Assembly (NCBI GenBank): GCA_028284585.1
Contig: JANQRK010000001.1
Location: 1 to 64,000 of the forward strand
DNA: 64,000 nt
Reading direction: 5' to 3'
Source of the DNA: Chromatiales bacterium
Lineage (GTDB): Bacteria > Pseudomonadota > Gammaproteobacteria > Chromatiales > Chromatiaceae
A program made the position numbers and the translations under genes. The stretch's first letter is position 1. Every line of letters begins with the position of its first letter. Under the pieces are notes generated by a model that was given only the letters and a program-made list of their open reading frames with translations, did not search any database and was not told where the DNA came from. Shown one piece after another: positions 56,501-64,000 of the stretch.

Positions 56501-59500
56501 TCGTACACTTCGCCGGAATCGAACTCGAAGCGGTCAACCACCTTCCCATTGGCCCCATCCGGGATGAAGAGATTGTTGAAGAGCGATGAGATCAGCACGC
56601 CCGAACCACTTGGCTCCAGGCTCAGGTCAGTGACCTCTATTCCAGCACCAAAGCGCACCAGGCTGCTCCGGTCTGGGCTATCGATGATTTGGTTCTGCGC
56701 ACCTATGTGACCATTGGCTTGCGCATTGGCATTTACTAGATAGGTATCGCTACCGGCGCCACCTACCAGACGGTTGGCGCCCGTGCCACCATCGATGCGA
56801 TCTGCACCGGCTCCGCCGAGCAACAAGTCGTTGCCAGCCATGCCAGACAGGTTGTCGTCCGCGCCACTGCCGAAGGTGAGATCGTCACCCGCACCTCCTG
56901 ATAGGTACCGCGCATTGTCGATCTCGGCGGCCACCAGCTCTCGGTAACCCAAGGTCCCGACATCGTCGAACGCGAACTGTGCGATCGCACCCGTCAAGCC
57001 GCCGGTGATGTACAGGGCATCGGAATCTGCATACCTCAAGATCACATCATCGCTATCACGGATTAGTACGAGCTCGACCGATTCCCGGGCCACGTCCGCT
57101 GCGAACACCACCGAATTTTTCTGCGCGGCAGCATCCACGATAACCTCGGTTTGACCGTTGGCGTAGGGACTATCGCCGGCGGCGAACCAGTAAGTGTCCG
57201 CTCCGGCACCGCCTTCCAGATAGTCAGCACCTGCCCCTCCGACCAGCCGATCGTCACCGGCATCGCCCCATAGCCGATCCGTCCCGGTGCCACCGAATAA
57301 CAGGTCCCTGCCCCGGCCACCAGACAGCTCATCCGACCCCGAGCCTCCATACAGGGCATCGTCGCCGGCCAGCAGGAATTGGTCGATGTCGTCGCCGTAC
57401 AGGCTGTCGTCCCCACTGCCGCCATGCAGGGTATCGCCCCCACCATCGCCCACCAGTTGGTCTTCGCCGTCGCCGCCATATAGGACATCTGCACCATGCC
57501 AGGCCGGATCCAGCCCATTCAGATCGCCATACAGGAGATCTTCCCCACTTCCGCCCAACAGCAGATCAGCTCCACCACCACCGGTCAATGTGTCGTGCCC
57601 TGCGCCGCCACTCAGGTAGTCATCGCCGTGCAGCGGCGCGTCACCCTCGACCAACACCCGCGAATCGCCATCCAGCTGATCAGCACCGGCGCCACCCAGC
57701 AGGATGTCGTGTCCATTATTGCCGTCGATGACATCGTCACCGGTACCGCCCGAGAGCAGGTCATTGCCATGCAGTGCACCCGCGAGCAGCGCTTGGCCGG
57801 TGGTGGGATGGACCCCGGCCAGGTCGCCCTGGATCTGATCATGCCCAGCATCCCCATAGATCCTGTCGTCTGCTGCACCACCCCAGACGAGGTCGTCGCC
57901 CTCACCGGCATGTATCCTGTCGTCGCCGACGCCGCCCACATAGTCGAAGAGGTAGAGCTGTCGTACACCGTCTTGGTCGATCTCGTGCCAGGTGTAGTCA
58001 TGGCTGACCGGATCCATCGCGGCAGGCGTCACAACCACCGAGCGGTCACCATCGATCACATCATCGCCCGCTCCACCATAAATGAGATCATCGCCGTCAC
58101 CGCCAAACAGGCCATCGAGGCGACCACTGCCATAAAGCTCGTCCTGACCACTTTGCCCGCTGACGAAATCCCCTTCTTGTGGACCGCTAACGAATGGCTC
58201 CAAGGAGCCTTGCCCCAGGATTACGGAACTGGCATCGACACTGTCGGTGGCGTATAGGACATCATCGCCCGCCCCGCCATGGATGAAATCCTTTCCCGGC
58301 CCCCCTTCGACGATATCGGTGTCCGGTGCAGAGTCGAAGACCATGCCGTTTTCGATATGCTGAGGGCCATCGTCCCAGGCATAAATCCAATCACGTCCGC
58401 CTTCTCCGAGAATGCGGTCAGGGAGATTCCAGGCGTTGAGCAGCTCGAGGTCTACAACAGCGATGTCGATCTGTCCGCGCAGCACCTCCGATTCGGAGCC
58501 GCCCTGGGTTAGCAAGTGGTTCGCCGACACCCCAGCCTGCGATTCGCCCAATTCAATGCCTAGCTCGCCGTTGCGATGCCCAAGGATGCTCACCGAGGCA
58601 CCGTCTTGGACACGCGTGACCTGCAAATCATCGCCGTTCATTTCATAGCGCAGCCTGCCGTCCGCGGAGGCATAGATCGAACCCTGGCCGATCCTTGAAC
58701 CACCGGACAAGATGACGTCGTCGAACAGCACCCGACCAGACCCATCTCGGTCAAACAGCGAATCGCCATCGGTGACAATGTAGGTATCAATACCCTTGCC
58801 GCCCTCGAGATAGTCGGCACCCTCCCCACCGTCCAGGTGGTCTTGGCCGTCATCCCCGAACAACATATCGTCTTGGTAACCGCCACGGACGATTTCCCCA
58901 CGTTCGTTTCCGAACAGCCGCTGCGCGACGCTGTCAGAACCTGCATCGAGGTCGACCACAGCTTCTTCAGATGCGTCCTCCGACTGCACGCTCGAATCGT
59001 AGAAATGGGGTGCATAGCCAGCTGGAAAGGTCCTGCCTACACCATCGATACCATCGTTGAACAAGGCCACATAGGTGTGTAAGGCCTCGGCCCTGGCCAT
59101 CAGATACTGATCGGTTAGTCCCTGACCGGTAGAACTGTCGTACAGGTCCAACTCGCCCTCGGCATTGTGTACCGCCGCATAGTCGACACCGCCGACGACA
59201 AAGGGATTGAGCTTGTCCAGCGCATAGCGCCACGCGATATCGCCCTGTGCGGCCTGATAAATCTCTTGTGCCGACAGGCTTGGATCGATCCACGAGAAGC
59301 TGCCGTCGGCCGACGGTATCTGATCCGGCGCCACCACAGCCCCTGGACCGAAATAGAGCTCGGTCAACTTCCCCAGGACCCGTGCCCGGTCAGGGCCGTC
59401 CTGTTCACCCAGGGCATCGTAGAATTCGCTGGACCATTCGGCTCCGACAAATCCCCCAACCAAGGAGGCGCCCACAACCAGGGTAGCCACAACAGGGGCC

Positions 59501-60501
59501 GAGGCCACCCCGACGGCCGCAAGCGCTATCCCCGCGGCCGCACCGCCGATGATCGAGCCGATCTCACCGCCGACCGCCTCTACGGCCCAGCGCTTCATGA
59601 TGTCGGCGGCTTCTTCACTGCTGCCAGCCGAGGCCGCTTGGGAGGAAACTACGAGTAGGCTGAGGATACCGCCGACATAGCCCATACGATTAAGGACATG
59701 CGTGGCGCCGTTGAGCCTCGAGACCTCCGCCCCCGCCAGCAAGCTATCAAGGCCGGATTGAACCGCTGCCCTAGTTCGTGGATCGGCGTCGTCCAGCAGC
59801 GCCTGAACGGCCTCGCGCTTAGCAGGGTCTTCGAGTGCCTTGGCGAGATCGTCATCACCTAGATCCAGGAAACCGCTAAGATCGCCGCTCGCTAAACCGC
59901 TCAGTGAAATCCGCACCTGCGAGTTCAATGCCACGGCGTTAAGTACGGTCGGCAAGTCCGTGGTTCGGTAGAGGTCTCGTAGTTGCTCCCGCGGCAACCC
60001 GTCGATCGTAGTGACGTTCGGATTCTCGAGTAGGGCTGGGAGCTCGGCCAATGCGAAGGTGCCGTCGAGCTTCCCAAATTCGATTAGGGTGACTACTTCA
60101 CCCGCTGTCTCCCGGGCGAATCTAGCTGATACGTCGTCCCAGATACCGTTCGGGACGCGTTTGCCATCAACTACATCCCCGTTAAGAAACCTGTAAGCAC
60201 TTGAATCTGCTTCAGATGGATCTCCTCCAACCAGCTCTTCCAACTTGGATACCAACAAAGAATTACTTTCAAAATCGAGGAACTTTGCCACCTCGGATTC
60301 TTGAATTATCCTAGCACCATGCTGATCACCAAGTGCCTGTGCCGCTGCCCCATAGCTTGAACCGCTACTGGCTCTTCCGCTGAATAAGACTGTAGGGTTT
60401 CCCGTCGAAGAAGCATCAATTTCTAGAATTAGCTTACGAAGATCTTCGACACTTTCTACATTAGCCAGTAGAGACTTCGCTTCTGCAGCAGTCCTTGCCA
60501 T
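53560..60501 (-). CDS. Giant RTX protein with N-terminal toxin-like domain
   Basis: 2313 residues, acidic, no cysteine seen. Residues about 35-170 resemble polymorphic-toxin domains (FSGRASSGSSYGAAAQAL, WDDVSARFARETAGEVVTLI, ELPALLENPNVTTI). Residues 311-355 are a glycine-zipper hydrophobic segment. From about 530 there are many GGxGxDxL calcium-binding nonapeptide blocks. Spaced among them are about four beta domains of the haemolysin-related type (about 1100-1190, 1250-1340, 1685-1770, 2180-2275), one Ig/cadherin-like domain (about 1775-1875) and three related spacer modules (about 1400-1470, 1955-2025, 2065-2135). Secretion should use the C-terminus and the ABC/HlyD pair upstream. AAGGA precedes the ATG by eight bases. 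It could alternatively be an adhesin. Confidence 0.93.
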   Translation of the reverse strand: MARTAAEAKSLLANVESVEDLRKLILEIDASSTGNPTVLFSGRASSGSSYGAAAQALGDQHGARIIQESEVAKFLDFESNSLLVSKLEELVGGDPSEADSSAYRFLNGDVVDGKRVPNGIWDDVSARFARETAGEVVTLIEFGKLDGTFALAELPALLENPNVTTIDGLPREQLRDLYRTTDLPTVLNAVALNSQVRISLSGLASGDLSGFLDLGDDDLAKALEDPAKREAVQALLDDADPRTRAAVQSGLDSLLAGAEVSRLNGATHVLNRMGYVGGILSLLVVSSQAASAGSSEEAADIMKRWAVEAVGGEIGSIIGGAAAGIALAAVGVASAPVVATLVVGASLVGGFVGAEWSSEFYDALGEQDGPDRARVLGKLTELYFGPGAVVAPDQIPSADGSFSWIDPSLSAQEIYQAAQGDIAWRYALDKLNPFVVGGVDYAAVHNAEGELDLYDSSTGQGLTDQYLMARAEALHTYVALFNDGIDGVGRTFPAGYAPHFYDSSVQSEDASEEAVVDLDAGSDSVAQRLFGNERGEIVRGGYQDDMLFGDDGQDHLDGGEGADYLEGGKGIDTYIVTDGDSLFDRDGSGRVLFDDVILSGGSRIGQGSIYASADGRLRYEMNGDDLQVTRVQDGASVSILGHRNGELGIELGESQAGVSANHLLTQGGSESEVLRGQIDIAVVDLELLNAWNLPDRILGEGGRDWIYAWDDGPQHIENGMVFDSAPDTDIVEGGPGKDFIHGGAGDDVLYATDSVDASSVILGQGSLEPFVSGPQEGDFVSGQSGQDELYGSGRLDGLFGGDGDDLIYGGAGDDVIDGDRSVVVTPAAMDPVSHDYTWHEIDQDGVRQLYLFDYVGGVGDDRIHAGEGDDLVWGGAADDRIYGDAGHDQIQGDLAGVHPTTGQALLAGALHGNDLLSGGTGDDVIDGNNGHDILLGGAGADQLDGDSRVLVEGDAPLHGDDYLSGGAGHDTLTGGGGADLLLGGSGEDLLYGDLNGLDPAWHGADVLYGGDGEDQLVGDGGGDTLHGGSGDDSLYGDDIDQFLLAGDDALYGGSGSDELSGGRGRDLLFGGTGTDRLWGDAGDDRLVGGAGADYLEGGAGADTYWFAAGDSPYANGQTEVIVDAAAQKNSVVFAADVARESVELVLIRDSDDVILRYADSDALYITGGLTGAIAQFAFDDVGTLGYRELVAAEIDNARYLSGGAGDDLTFGSGADDNLSGMAGNDLLLGGAGADRIDGGTGANRLVGGAGSDTYLVNANAQANGHIGAQNQIIDSPDRSSLVRFGAGIEVTDLSLEPSGSGVLISSLFNNLFIPDGANGKVVDRFEFDSGEVYDFYGLSAAVNAPEIDVQGSAAADDLQGSSGRDNLRGLAGDDRLFGGAGRDRLDGGLGADQLSGGTGYDHYIVHDPGDLVIEAENAGYDWVESSVDYTLPEHVEALQLEGAAPLAATGNSAANYIRGNSAANQLSGGAGDDHILGYGGLDVIDGGDGDDYLQGSFRISGGNGDDRMFAYTRSSDGSRPIYELAGGSGNDTYELWQPYFIYELGTIVEQADGGVDTLVLHGDRFSIGSGLPDHVENLRYEYATDQWFGADTLNLRGNALDNRIEIGRENPDSRIGLHGLAGDDTLIGSSGSESGSSSQGLFGGEGDDQLMGLAGNDDLFGGAGDDVLTGGSGGDRLLGGQGVDTYVFARGDSSDADRPDRIEDDEGASVLRFGPGIGVRDLQIEQVGSDLHVTYSHDDTLIFDGGAAPGRVAHYAFDSGAQLAPEVLDSLMADNRVPIVTAGPLSWTVHEGRPLELDLPAELFFDPDGDSLQYSLESATPGPVPEWVQFDASQRTVSIGAVDGDAGAYRLSISATDPSGARADVGVDLQVLDTGFAVGGSANDVLRGSAGADNLAGGEGQDRLYGGAGIDWLDGDVGDDRLYGGAGDDLLSGSSGRDLLNGQAGADQMSGGPGNDRYFVDNLADSLIEQADEGSDRVYSDIDFTLAADFEDLVLRGNLDLTGTGNMSANRLYGNSGANLLYGLGGNDRLLGRDGDDLLFGGEGNDVLNGGTGSDELSGGLGDDRYYVDVASDHVIEGPEAGLDRVYSTTDFGLTADLEYLFLQGDLDLAGVGNADANRLYGNTGDNLLRGQAGDDRLIGRDGGDRLFGDEGGDRLYGGNGDDLLSGGAGNDLLDGGAGSDTYRFDLGDGSDRIHNKVDGAVPEDHDMLRFAEGIDAEAIWFSQAGNDLLARVIGSQDRVRMSGWYADPETRLDSIVDGDGDHITADRVEQLISAVAGFGVGSSATVDLTPPEQEAYAAIVSAHWQAASPLQV
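53950..58900 (-). repeat. RTX calcium-binding nonapeptide repeat blocks
   Basis: Degenerate repeats encoding Gly-Gly-x-Gly-x-Asp-x-Leu units fill this part of the RTX gene in several blocks (protein residues about 535-570, 730-1100, 1198-1250, 1350-1395, 1465-1495, 1615-1685, 1878-1955, 2010-2065 and 2118-2180). They are protein-level repeats with variable codons, not a CRISPR or satellite. They bind calcium on export and fold outside the cell. Confidence 0.9.
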
Positions 60502-60525
60502 TACAATAGTCCTTTTTGCATTACA

Positions 60526-60963
60526 TCAAAATTTAAACTTGACAATAGTATTCGGAATTTGCTTACGAACACCCCAGTATCCGTATACCTTCAAAGCGTC
60601 TTTAAGGCAGTTTTTGACCTCGGAATCCGAGACTTTAGAGCTCTCGGGACGATCTAGCATTAATAAGTGCCAGACTCGAAGGAATGGACTGGAACCGAGT
60701 TCACTACTTCCACCATCCTGCTTTATTCGTCCGGTAATATGTTCACCATTCCACGACAGTAGGAATGTTGCTTGATTTCCTTCCTCCCGGATCCCCCTAG
60801 CGATCACCATGAAAAAAATTTTGTTCTCACGATCTATCGTGAAAGACGGTCTCTCACCTCCGTAATAGTCTCCTCTACGACGTGGGTGATACTTATCCCA
60901 TATCTCGTGGAGCTCATACTTCTCTATATCCTCATCAGAAGCGTACTCGTTCACAAAACCCAT
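60526..60963 (-). CDS. Putative immunity protein for the RTX toxin domain
   Basis: 145 residues from the ATG at 60963 (MGFVNEYASDEDIEKYELHE), preceded by GAGGGG. A longer open frame reaches into hlyD but lacks support. It has the pattern MxFVNEY..EEDI.KY then TIDRENKIFF and a tryptophan-containing strand (ATFLLSWNGEHITGRI). I recognise this as a family of small immunity-like proteins beside polymorphic toxins; this is recall, not a search. It ends 24 bases before the RTX gene start and is AT-rich: 26 G/C in the 60 bases at 60541-60600. It has no signal peptide, so it would act in the cytoplasm. Confidence 0.65.
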   Translation of the reverse strand: MGFVNEYASDEDIEKYELHEIWDKYHPRRRGDYYGGERPSFTIDRENKIFFMVIARGIREEGNQATFLLSWNGEHITGRIKQDGGSSELGSSPFLRVWHLLMLDRPESSKVSDSEVKNCLKDALKVYGYWGVRKQIPNTIVKFKF

Positions 60964-61002
60964 GTCCTTCCCCTCGCTGACTTCAGGCATAAGTAAGCTA
61001 AT

Positions 61003-61008
61003 ACTATA
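61003..61008 (-). promoter_or_regulatory. Possible -10 box before the immunity gene
   Basis: TATAGT on the minus strand lies in the 148-base AT-rich gap between hlyD and the immunity-like gene. The best -35 (TTCATC, three of six matches) is 18 bases upstream. If real, it would let the toxin/immunity pair be transcribed without the transporter genes. Confidence 0.25.
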
Positions 61009-61111
61009 GAAAACAACCATATTGCAGATGAAAAACATAGCATGCAATTTGCAAAATAAGATCTGAAAATGTGCAACTGGGGCCTGCAGAGCCGCCCCGA
61101 GTTTCGGTTTT

Positions 61112-62416
61112 TTACCTTTCTCGCACACTCTCATCCGCATACCGCAATAGAGGGCTCAAAAAGAACTCGATCAATCGCCTCGATCCCGTACGCGATTCAA
61201 CAGTAACCGTCATGCCAGGCGTCAAAGAGAGTAACTTCTCTTGTACTTGGATCTCGGCGCTGTTCATCCGCACCCGCATTTTATAGACCAGGCCTCGCTG
61301 CTCGTCGGCGACTGCGTCATTCGACAGATCGATCACTTCCCCTGCTATGGTTCCATAGCGCGTGAACGGGAAGGCATCGATCTTTATCTCGGCGGACTGG
61401 CCGACGTGCACAAACCCGATATCTTTGTTCTCGAGGAGTGCTTCTACCTCTATGGCACGATCTTGGGGAACGATCACCATCAGCTCCTGAGCCGGGGTCA
61501 CGACCGCTCCCGTATTACGGACGGCCAGCTGCTGTACGATGCCAGCGACCGGGGCCTTGATTTTCCGCGCATTCAGGTTGCTGCGGGCCTTGGCAAGTTC
61601 CGTTTCAGCGGCCATGCGCTCACGCGCTGCGAGCCCGGCACGCTCGAGCACCTCACGATAAAATTCACTGCGGGCCAGTTCGGCGCGCATCTCGAGCTCA
61701 CGGATCGCCGCCTCCAGCTCGTCGAGCCGACTGCGCTTGCTCGCCAGCTCATGCTCGACCTCGAGGCGCTCTTGCTCGGTTTCCAGATACTGCTGCTCGG
61801 GTAGCAGTTTCCGCTCCGCCAGCCCTTGCTGATCCTTTGCCCTGCGGCTGACGATCGGCAGGATCAGCCGTAGCTTCTCTACTTGGAATCGGGCACTGCG
61901 CTGCTCTGCGAGCCTACGATCACGCTCGCCGGCCAAGACCCTCAAGCGGTCTTCGAACTCGCGCCAAGTGCGCACTAGCAACGGGTCAAGATTTATAGCA
62001 AAGTTTTCTGGTTTTGAAGAATTTTCGCCCTCCAGCCATGCGCCCAAGCGCCGATAGCGGGCGACTGATGCCTCAGCAAGGCTCAACTCTTCGCTCAGGC
62101 GCTCGATATCGGCCCGAGCCCGACTGTCATCGAGCGCGATCAGGAGTTCGTCTTTCTCTACGGCCTGTCCCTCGGCGACATGGATGGCGGTCACCGTGCC
62201 GATCTCCAACGGCTGTACCGTCTTACTGTGGCCGTTGGGAATGACGCGTCCCTGTGCGACGGCGACGATATCGACCTGCCCATAGGTCGCCCAGGCACAT
62301 CCAAACGCAAATACCACCAAGATGGCCCAAAGGATCGCTCTACCCGCGGGTGAAGGAGGAGTCGCTTCGACTTCCAGTGCGGCCGGAAGGAAGGCGGTTT
62401 CTGCTCCGCGCTTCAT
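61112..62416 (-). CDS. hlyD: Type I secretion membrane fusion protein (HlyD)
   Basis: 434 residues. One N-terminal transmembrane helix ([20 protein letters not shown]) is followed by the lipoyl-like half domain ([31 protein letters not shown]). A long coiled coil (about 110-290) and the returning lipoyl and beta-barrel parts ([21 protein letters not shown]) follow, then the C-terminal [11 protein letters not shown]. It links the ABC transporter to an outer-membrane TolC channel, which is not encoded here. It overlaps hlyB by four bases. Confidence 0.95.
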   Translation of the reverse strand: MKRGAETAFLPAALEVEATPPSPAGRAILWAILVVFAFGCAWATYGQVDIVAVAQGRVIPNGHSKTVQPLEIGTVTAIHVAEGQAVEKDELLIALDDSRARADIERLSEELSLAEASVARYRRLGAWLEGENSSKPENFAINLDPLLVRTWREFEDRLRVLAGERDRRLAEQRSARFQVEKLRLILPIVSRRAKDQQGLAERKLLPEQQYLETEQERLEVEHELASKRSRLDELEAAIRELEMRAELARSEFYREVLERAGLAARERMAAETELAKARSNLNARKIKAPVAGIVQQLAVRNTGAVVTPAQELMVIVPQDRAIEVEALLENKDIGFVHVGQSAEIKIDAFPFTRYGTIAGEVIDLSNDAVADEQRGLVYKMRVRMNSAEIQVQEKLLSLTPGMTVTVESRTGSRRLIEFFLSPLLRYADESVRER

Positions 62417-64000
62417 GGCTTCCCCCCCTGCGGTTGCCTTGCGCTAACGGCTGACCGAGCTTCCTCCACAGGCCCGGGACAGTCTTTTGTCGCCAGACCC
62501 GACTGCAACGCCCACAGACGGGCATACAGGCCATCGCTGCCGCGAAGCGACTCATGATCGCCCTGCTCGATGACCCGCCCCCGATCGAGCACCAGGATAC
62601 GATCGGCCTGGCTCACGGCACTCAGCCGGTGGGCGATGACGAACACTGTGCGCCCATGGCAGATGGCGCGCATATTATGTTGCACCATCCGCTCGGACTC
62701 GTAGTCGAGCGCACTGGTCGCCTCATCCAGGATCAAGATCTTGGGGTCACTTACCAAGGCACGAGCAATCGCTATTCGCTGGCGTTGGCCGCCGGACAGA
62801 CTGCTTCCCTGTTCACCGACGATTGTGTCATAGCCCTCTGGCAGTTCGAGGATGAACTCATGAGCGCCCGCCAGCTTCGCGGCCGCGACGATCGGCTCCA
62901 TTGGCAGGCCGGGATTGGCCAATGCGATGTTGTCGCGCACACTGCGGTTGAACAGGAAGTTTTCCTGCAAGACAACACCCACCTGTCGACGCAACCAAGC
63001 TGGCTCGACCAGGGCAAGGTCGACGCCATCGATCGATACCCGCCCTGCTTCGGGGACATACAGGCGTTGAATCAGTTTGCTCAGCGTGCTCTTGCCCGAA
63101 CCCGAGCGCCCCACGATACCGATCAGCTCGCCGGCTCTGATATCCAGGCTAACATCGCTTAGCACCTGGGACCGCTCGGGCGAATACCTGAAGCCAACGT
63201 GTTCAAAGCGCACCGCGCCGTGCAATGTCGGCAGCGTAGCGCGGCCGGGATTGTAGCCTTGCTCGACCGGCATGTTCAGGATGTCACCCAACCGACGCAA
63301 CGAGATACCCGCCTGCTGAAAATCCTGCCAGAGTTGCACCAAACGCAGGATCGGCCCACTGATGCGAGCCGCAATCATATTGAATGCGATGAGCTGACCG
63401 ACTGAAAGTGCGCCCTGCATCACCAGGTTGGCACCGACCCACAGAATCAGCACCACCGTTACCTTGTTGACGAATCCGGCGCACTGCCCGGCGATGTTCC
63501 CCAGGTTCGAGGCCCGGAAGCTCGCACCGACATAGCCAGCCAGCTGATCCTCCCAGCGACGCTGCATCTGCGGTTCGACTGCCATCGACTTCAGCGTTTG
63601 GATGCCGGTCACTGTCTCAACCAAGAATGCCTGGTTTTCGGCTCCACGATTGAATTTTTCTTCCAGGCGCGCCCGCAAAATCGGAGTCACCCAGGCAGAC
63701 AAAGCGACATAGAAGGGGATCGCACCAGCAACTACTGCAGTGAGCAGCGGGCTGTAGAGGTATAGCACGATGAAAAACACCAGCGTGAAGAAAAAATCGA
63801 TCAGCAGGGTCAATGCAGACCCAGTCAGAAAGCTGCGGATATTTTCCAACTCACGTACGCGGGCGACGGAGTCGCCGACCCGTCGCGCCTCGAAATAGGC
63901 CAAAGGCAGGCGTAGAAGATGACTGAATAGCTTTGCACCCAGTAGCACATCGATACGATTGGCAGTATGCGAAAAGACATAGGTGCGCAATCCGCCTAGC
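62413..64000 (-). CDS. hlyB: Type I secretion ABC transporter (HlyB), partial
   Basis: The gene runs off the window end at 64000; about 528 codons are visible, missing the N-terminus (probably an inactive C39-like domain and the first membrane helices). The visible membrane domain starts [23 protein letters not shown]. The ATPase has Walker [18 protein letters not shown], signature [15 protein letters not shown], Walker [13 protein letters not shown] and H-loop VIAHRLS. It powers export of the RTX protein. The apparent TTG start at 63990 is internal to the gene. Confidence 0.95.
   Translation of the reverse strand, partial: LGGLRTYVFSHTANRIDVLLGAKLFSHLLRLPLAYFEARRVGDSVARVRELENIRSFLTGSALTLLIDFFFTLVFFIVLYLYSPLLTAVVAGAIPFYVALSAWVTPILRARLEEKFNRGAENQAFLVETVTGIQTLKSMAVEPQMQRRWEDQLAGYVGASFRASNLGNIAGQCAGFVNKVTVVLILWVGANLVMQGALSVGQLIAFNMIAARISGPILRLVQLWQDFQQAGISLRRLGDILNMPVEQGYNPGRATLPTLHGAVRFEHVGFRYSPERSQVLSDVSLDIRAGELIGIVGRSGSGKSTLSKLIQRLYVPEAGRVSIDGVDLALVEPAWLRRQVGVVLQENFLFNRSVRDNIALANPGLPMEPIVAAAKLAGAHEFILELPEGYDTIVGEQGSSLSGGQRQRIAIARALVSDPKILILDEATSALDYESERMVQHNMRAICHGRTVFVIAHRLSAVSQADRILVLDRGRVIEQGDHESLRGSDGLYARLWALQSGLATKDCPGPVEEARSAVSARQPQGGKP

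Noticed and set aside
57496-58257. Long plus-strand open frame (253 codons) inside the RTX gene
   Set aside because: It is the antisense of the Gly/Asp-rich repeats, whose codons leave the opposite strand free of stops; the translation has no family features.
54000-58300. CRISPR-like regular repeats
   Set aside because: Periodicity is that of in-frame nonapeptide codons with variable sequence; there are no conserved direct repeats with unique spacers.
60964-61140. Upstream extension of the immunity-like gene to 61140
   Set aside because: It overlaps hlyD and adds a membrane-like stretch that does not match the family; the ATG at 60963 has a better ribosome binding site.

Overview
The window reads as chromosomal DNA of a GC-rich gammaproteobacterium. 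Blocks of conserved synteny are shared with Escherichia and Pseudomonas: nadB/rpoE-rseABC-mucD-lepA-lepB-rnc-era-recO-pdxJ, plsX-fabH-fabD-fabG-acpP-fabF-pabC-mltG-tmk-holB-pilZ-tatD, and cytochrome c4-dsbA-nuclease-dgcP. The exosortase A capsule locus, a CbbY-type phosphatase and an oxaloacetate decarboxylase sodium pump fit a sulfur-oxidising or purple-sulfur (Chromatiales-like) lineage. That lineage call is an inference from gene content, not from a marker tree. I see no rRNA, no convincing tRNA, no CRISPR array and no intact transposase.

Layout. 1-10.1 kb: small genes and housekeeping genes (EF-hand protein, DUF454, htpX, yidD, the dgcP/nuclease/dsbA/cytochrome c4 cluster, a FixH-like membrane protein, fpr, PilZ, rsuA, a CBS protein). 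10.1-11.46 kb: gene-poor, ending in a near-palindromic element with 47-bp perfect arms that touches the pdxJ stop codon. 11.46-22.2 kb: the minus-strand sigma-E / translation / RNA-processing block, including a recognisable sigma-E promoter in front of rpoE and a strong terminator placed just before lepA. 22.3-25.3 kb: nadB, ygfX, tatD. 25.4-35.4 kb: DNA replication, nucleotide and fatty-acid synthesis genes, ending with rpmF and yceD. 35.5-39.7 kb: oadGAB inserted between yceD and maf. 39.7-49.1 kb: an eight-gene exosortase A (XrtA) exopolysaccharide operon. 49.35-53.5 kb: CysZ-like protein, aminotransferase, cbbY, dksA, gluQRS. 53.56-64.0 kb: a type I secretion locus with ABC transporter (cut by the window end), HlyD adaptor, a small gene and a 2313-residue RTX protein.

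The most interesting system is this last one. The first about 170 residues of the RTX protein resemble the toxin domains of polymorphic toxins. The small gene immediately upstream resembles the immunity proteins found next to such toxins. Both lie in a pocket of markedly lower GC than the rest of the RTX gene. This suggests an exchangeable toxin/immunity cassette grafted onto the N-terminus of a type I-secreted RTX carrier, the mirror image of the usual arrangement in which the toxin is C-terminal and the immunity gene follows it.

Working together: RpoE, RseA, RseB, RseC and MucD sense and answer envelope stress. DsbA, HtpX, LepB, YidD and Era/LepA serve protein export, folding and translation quality control. 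The fab cluster makes acyl-ACP for membranes. The XrtA operon makes and exports a polysaccharide, and its exosortase normally anchors PEP-CTERM proteins, though no substrate is encoded here.
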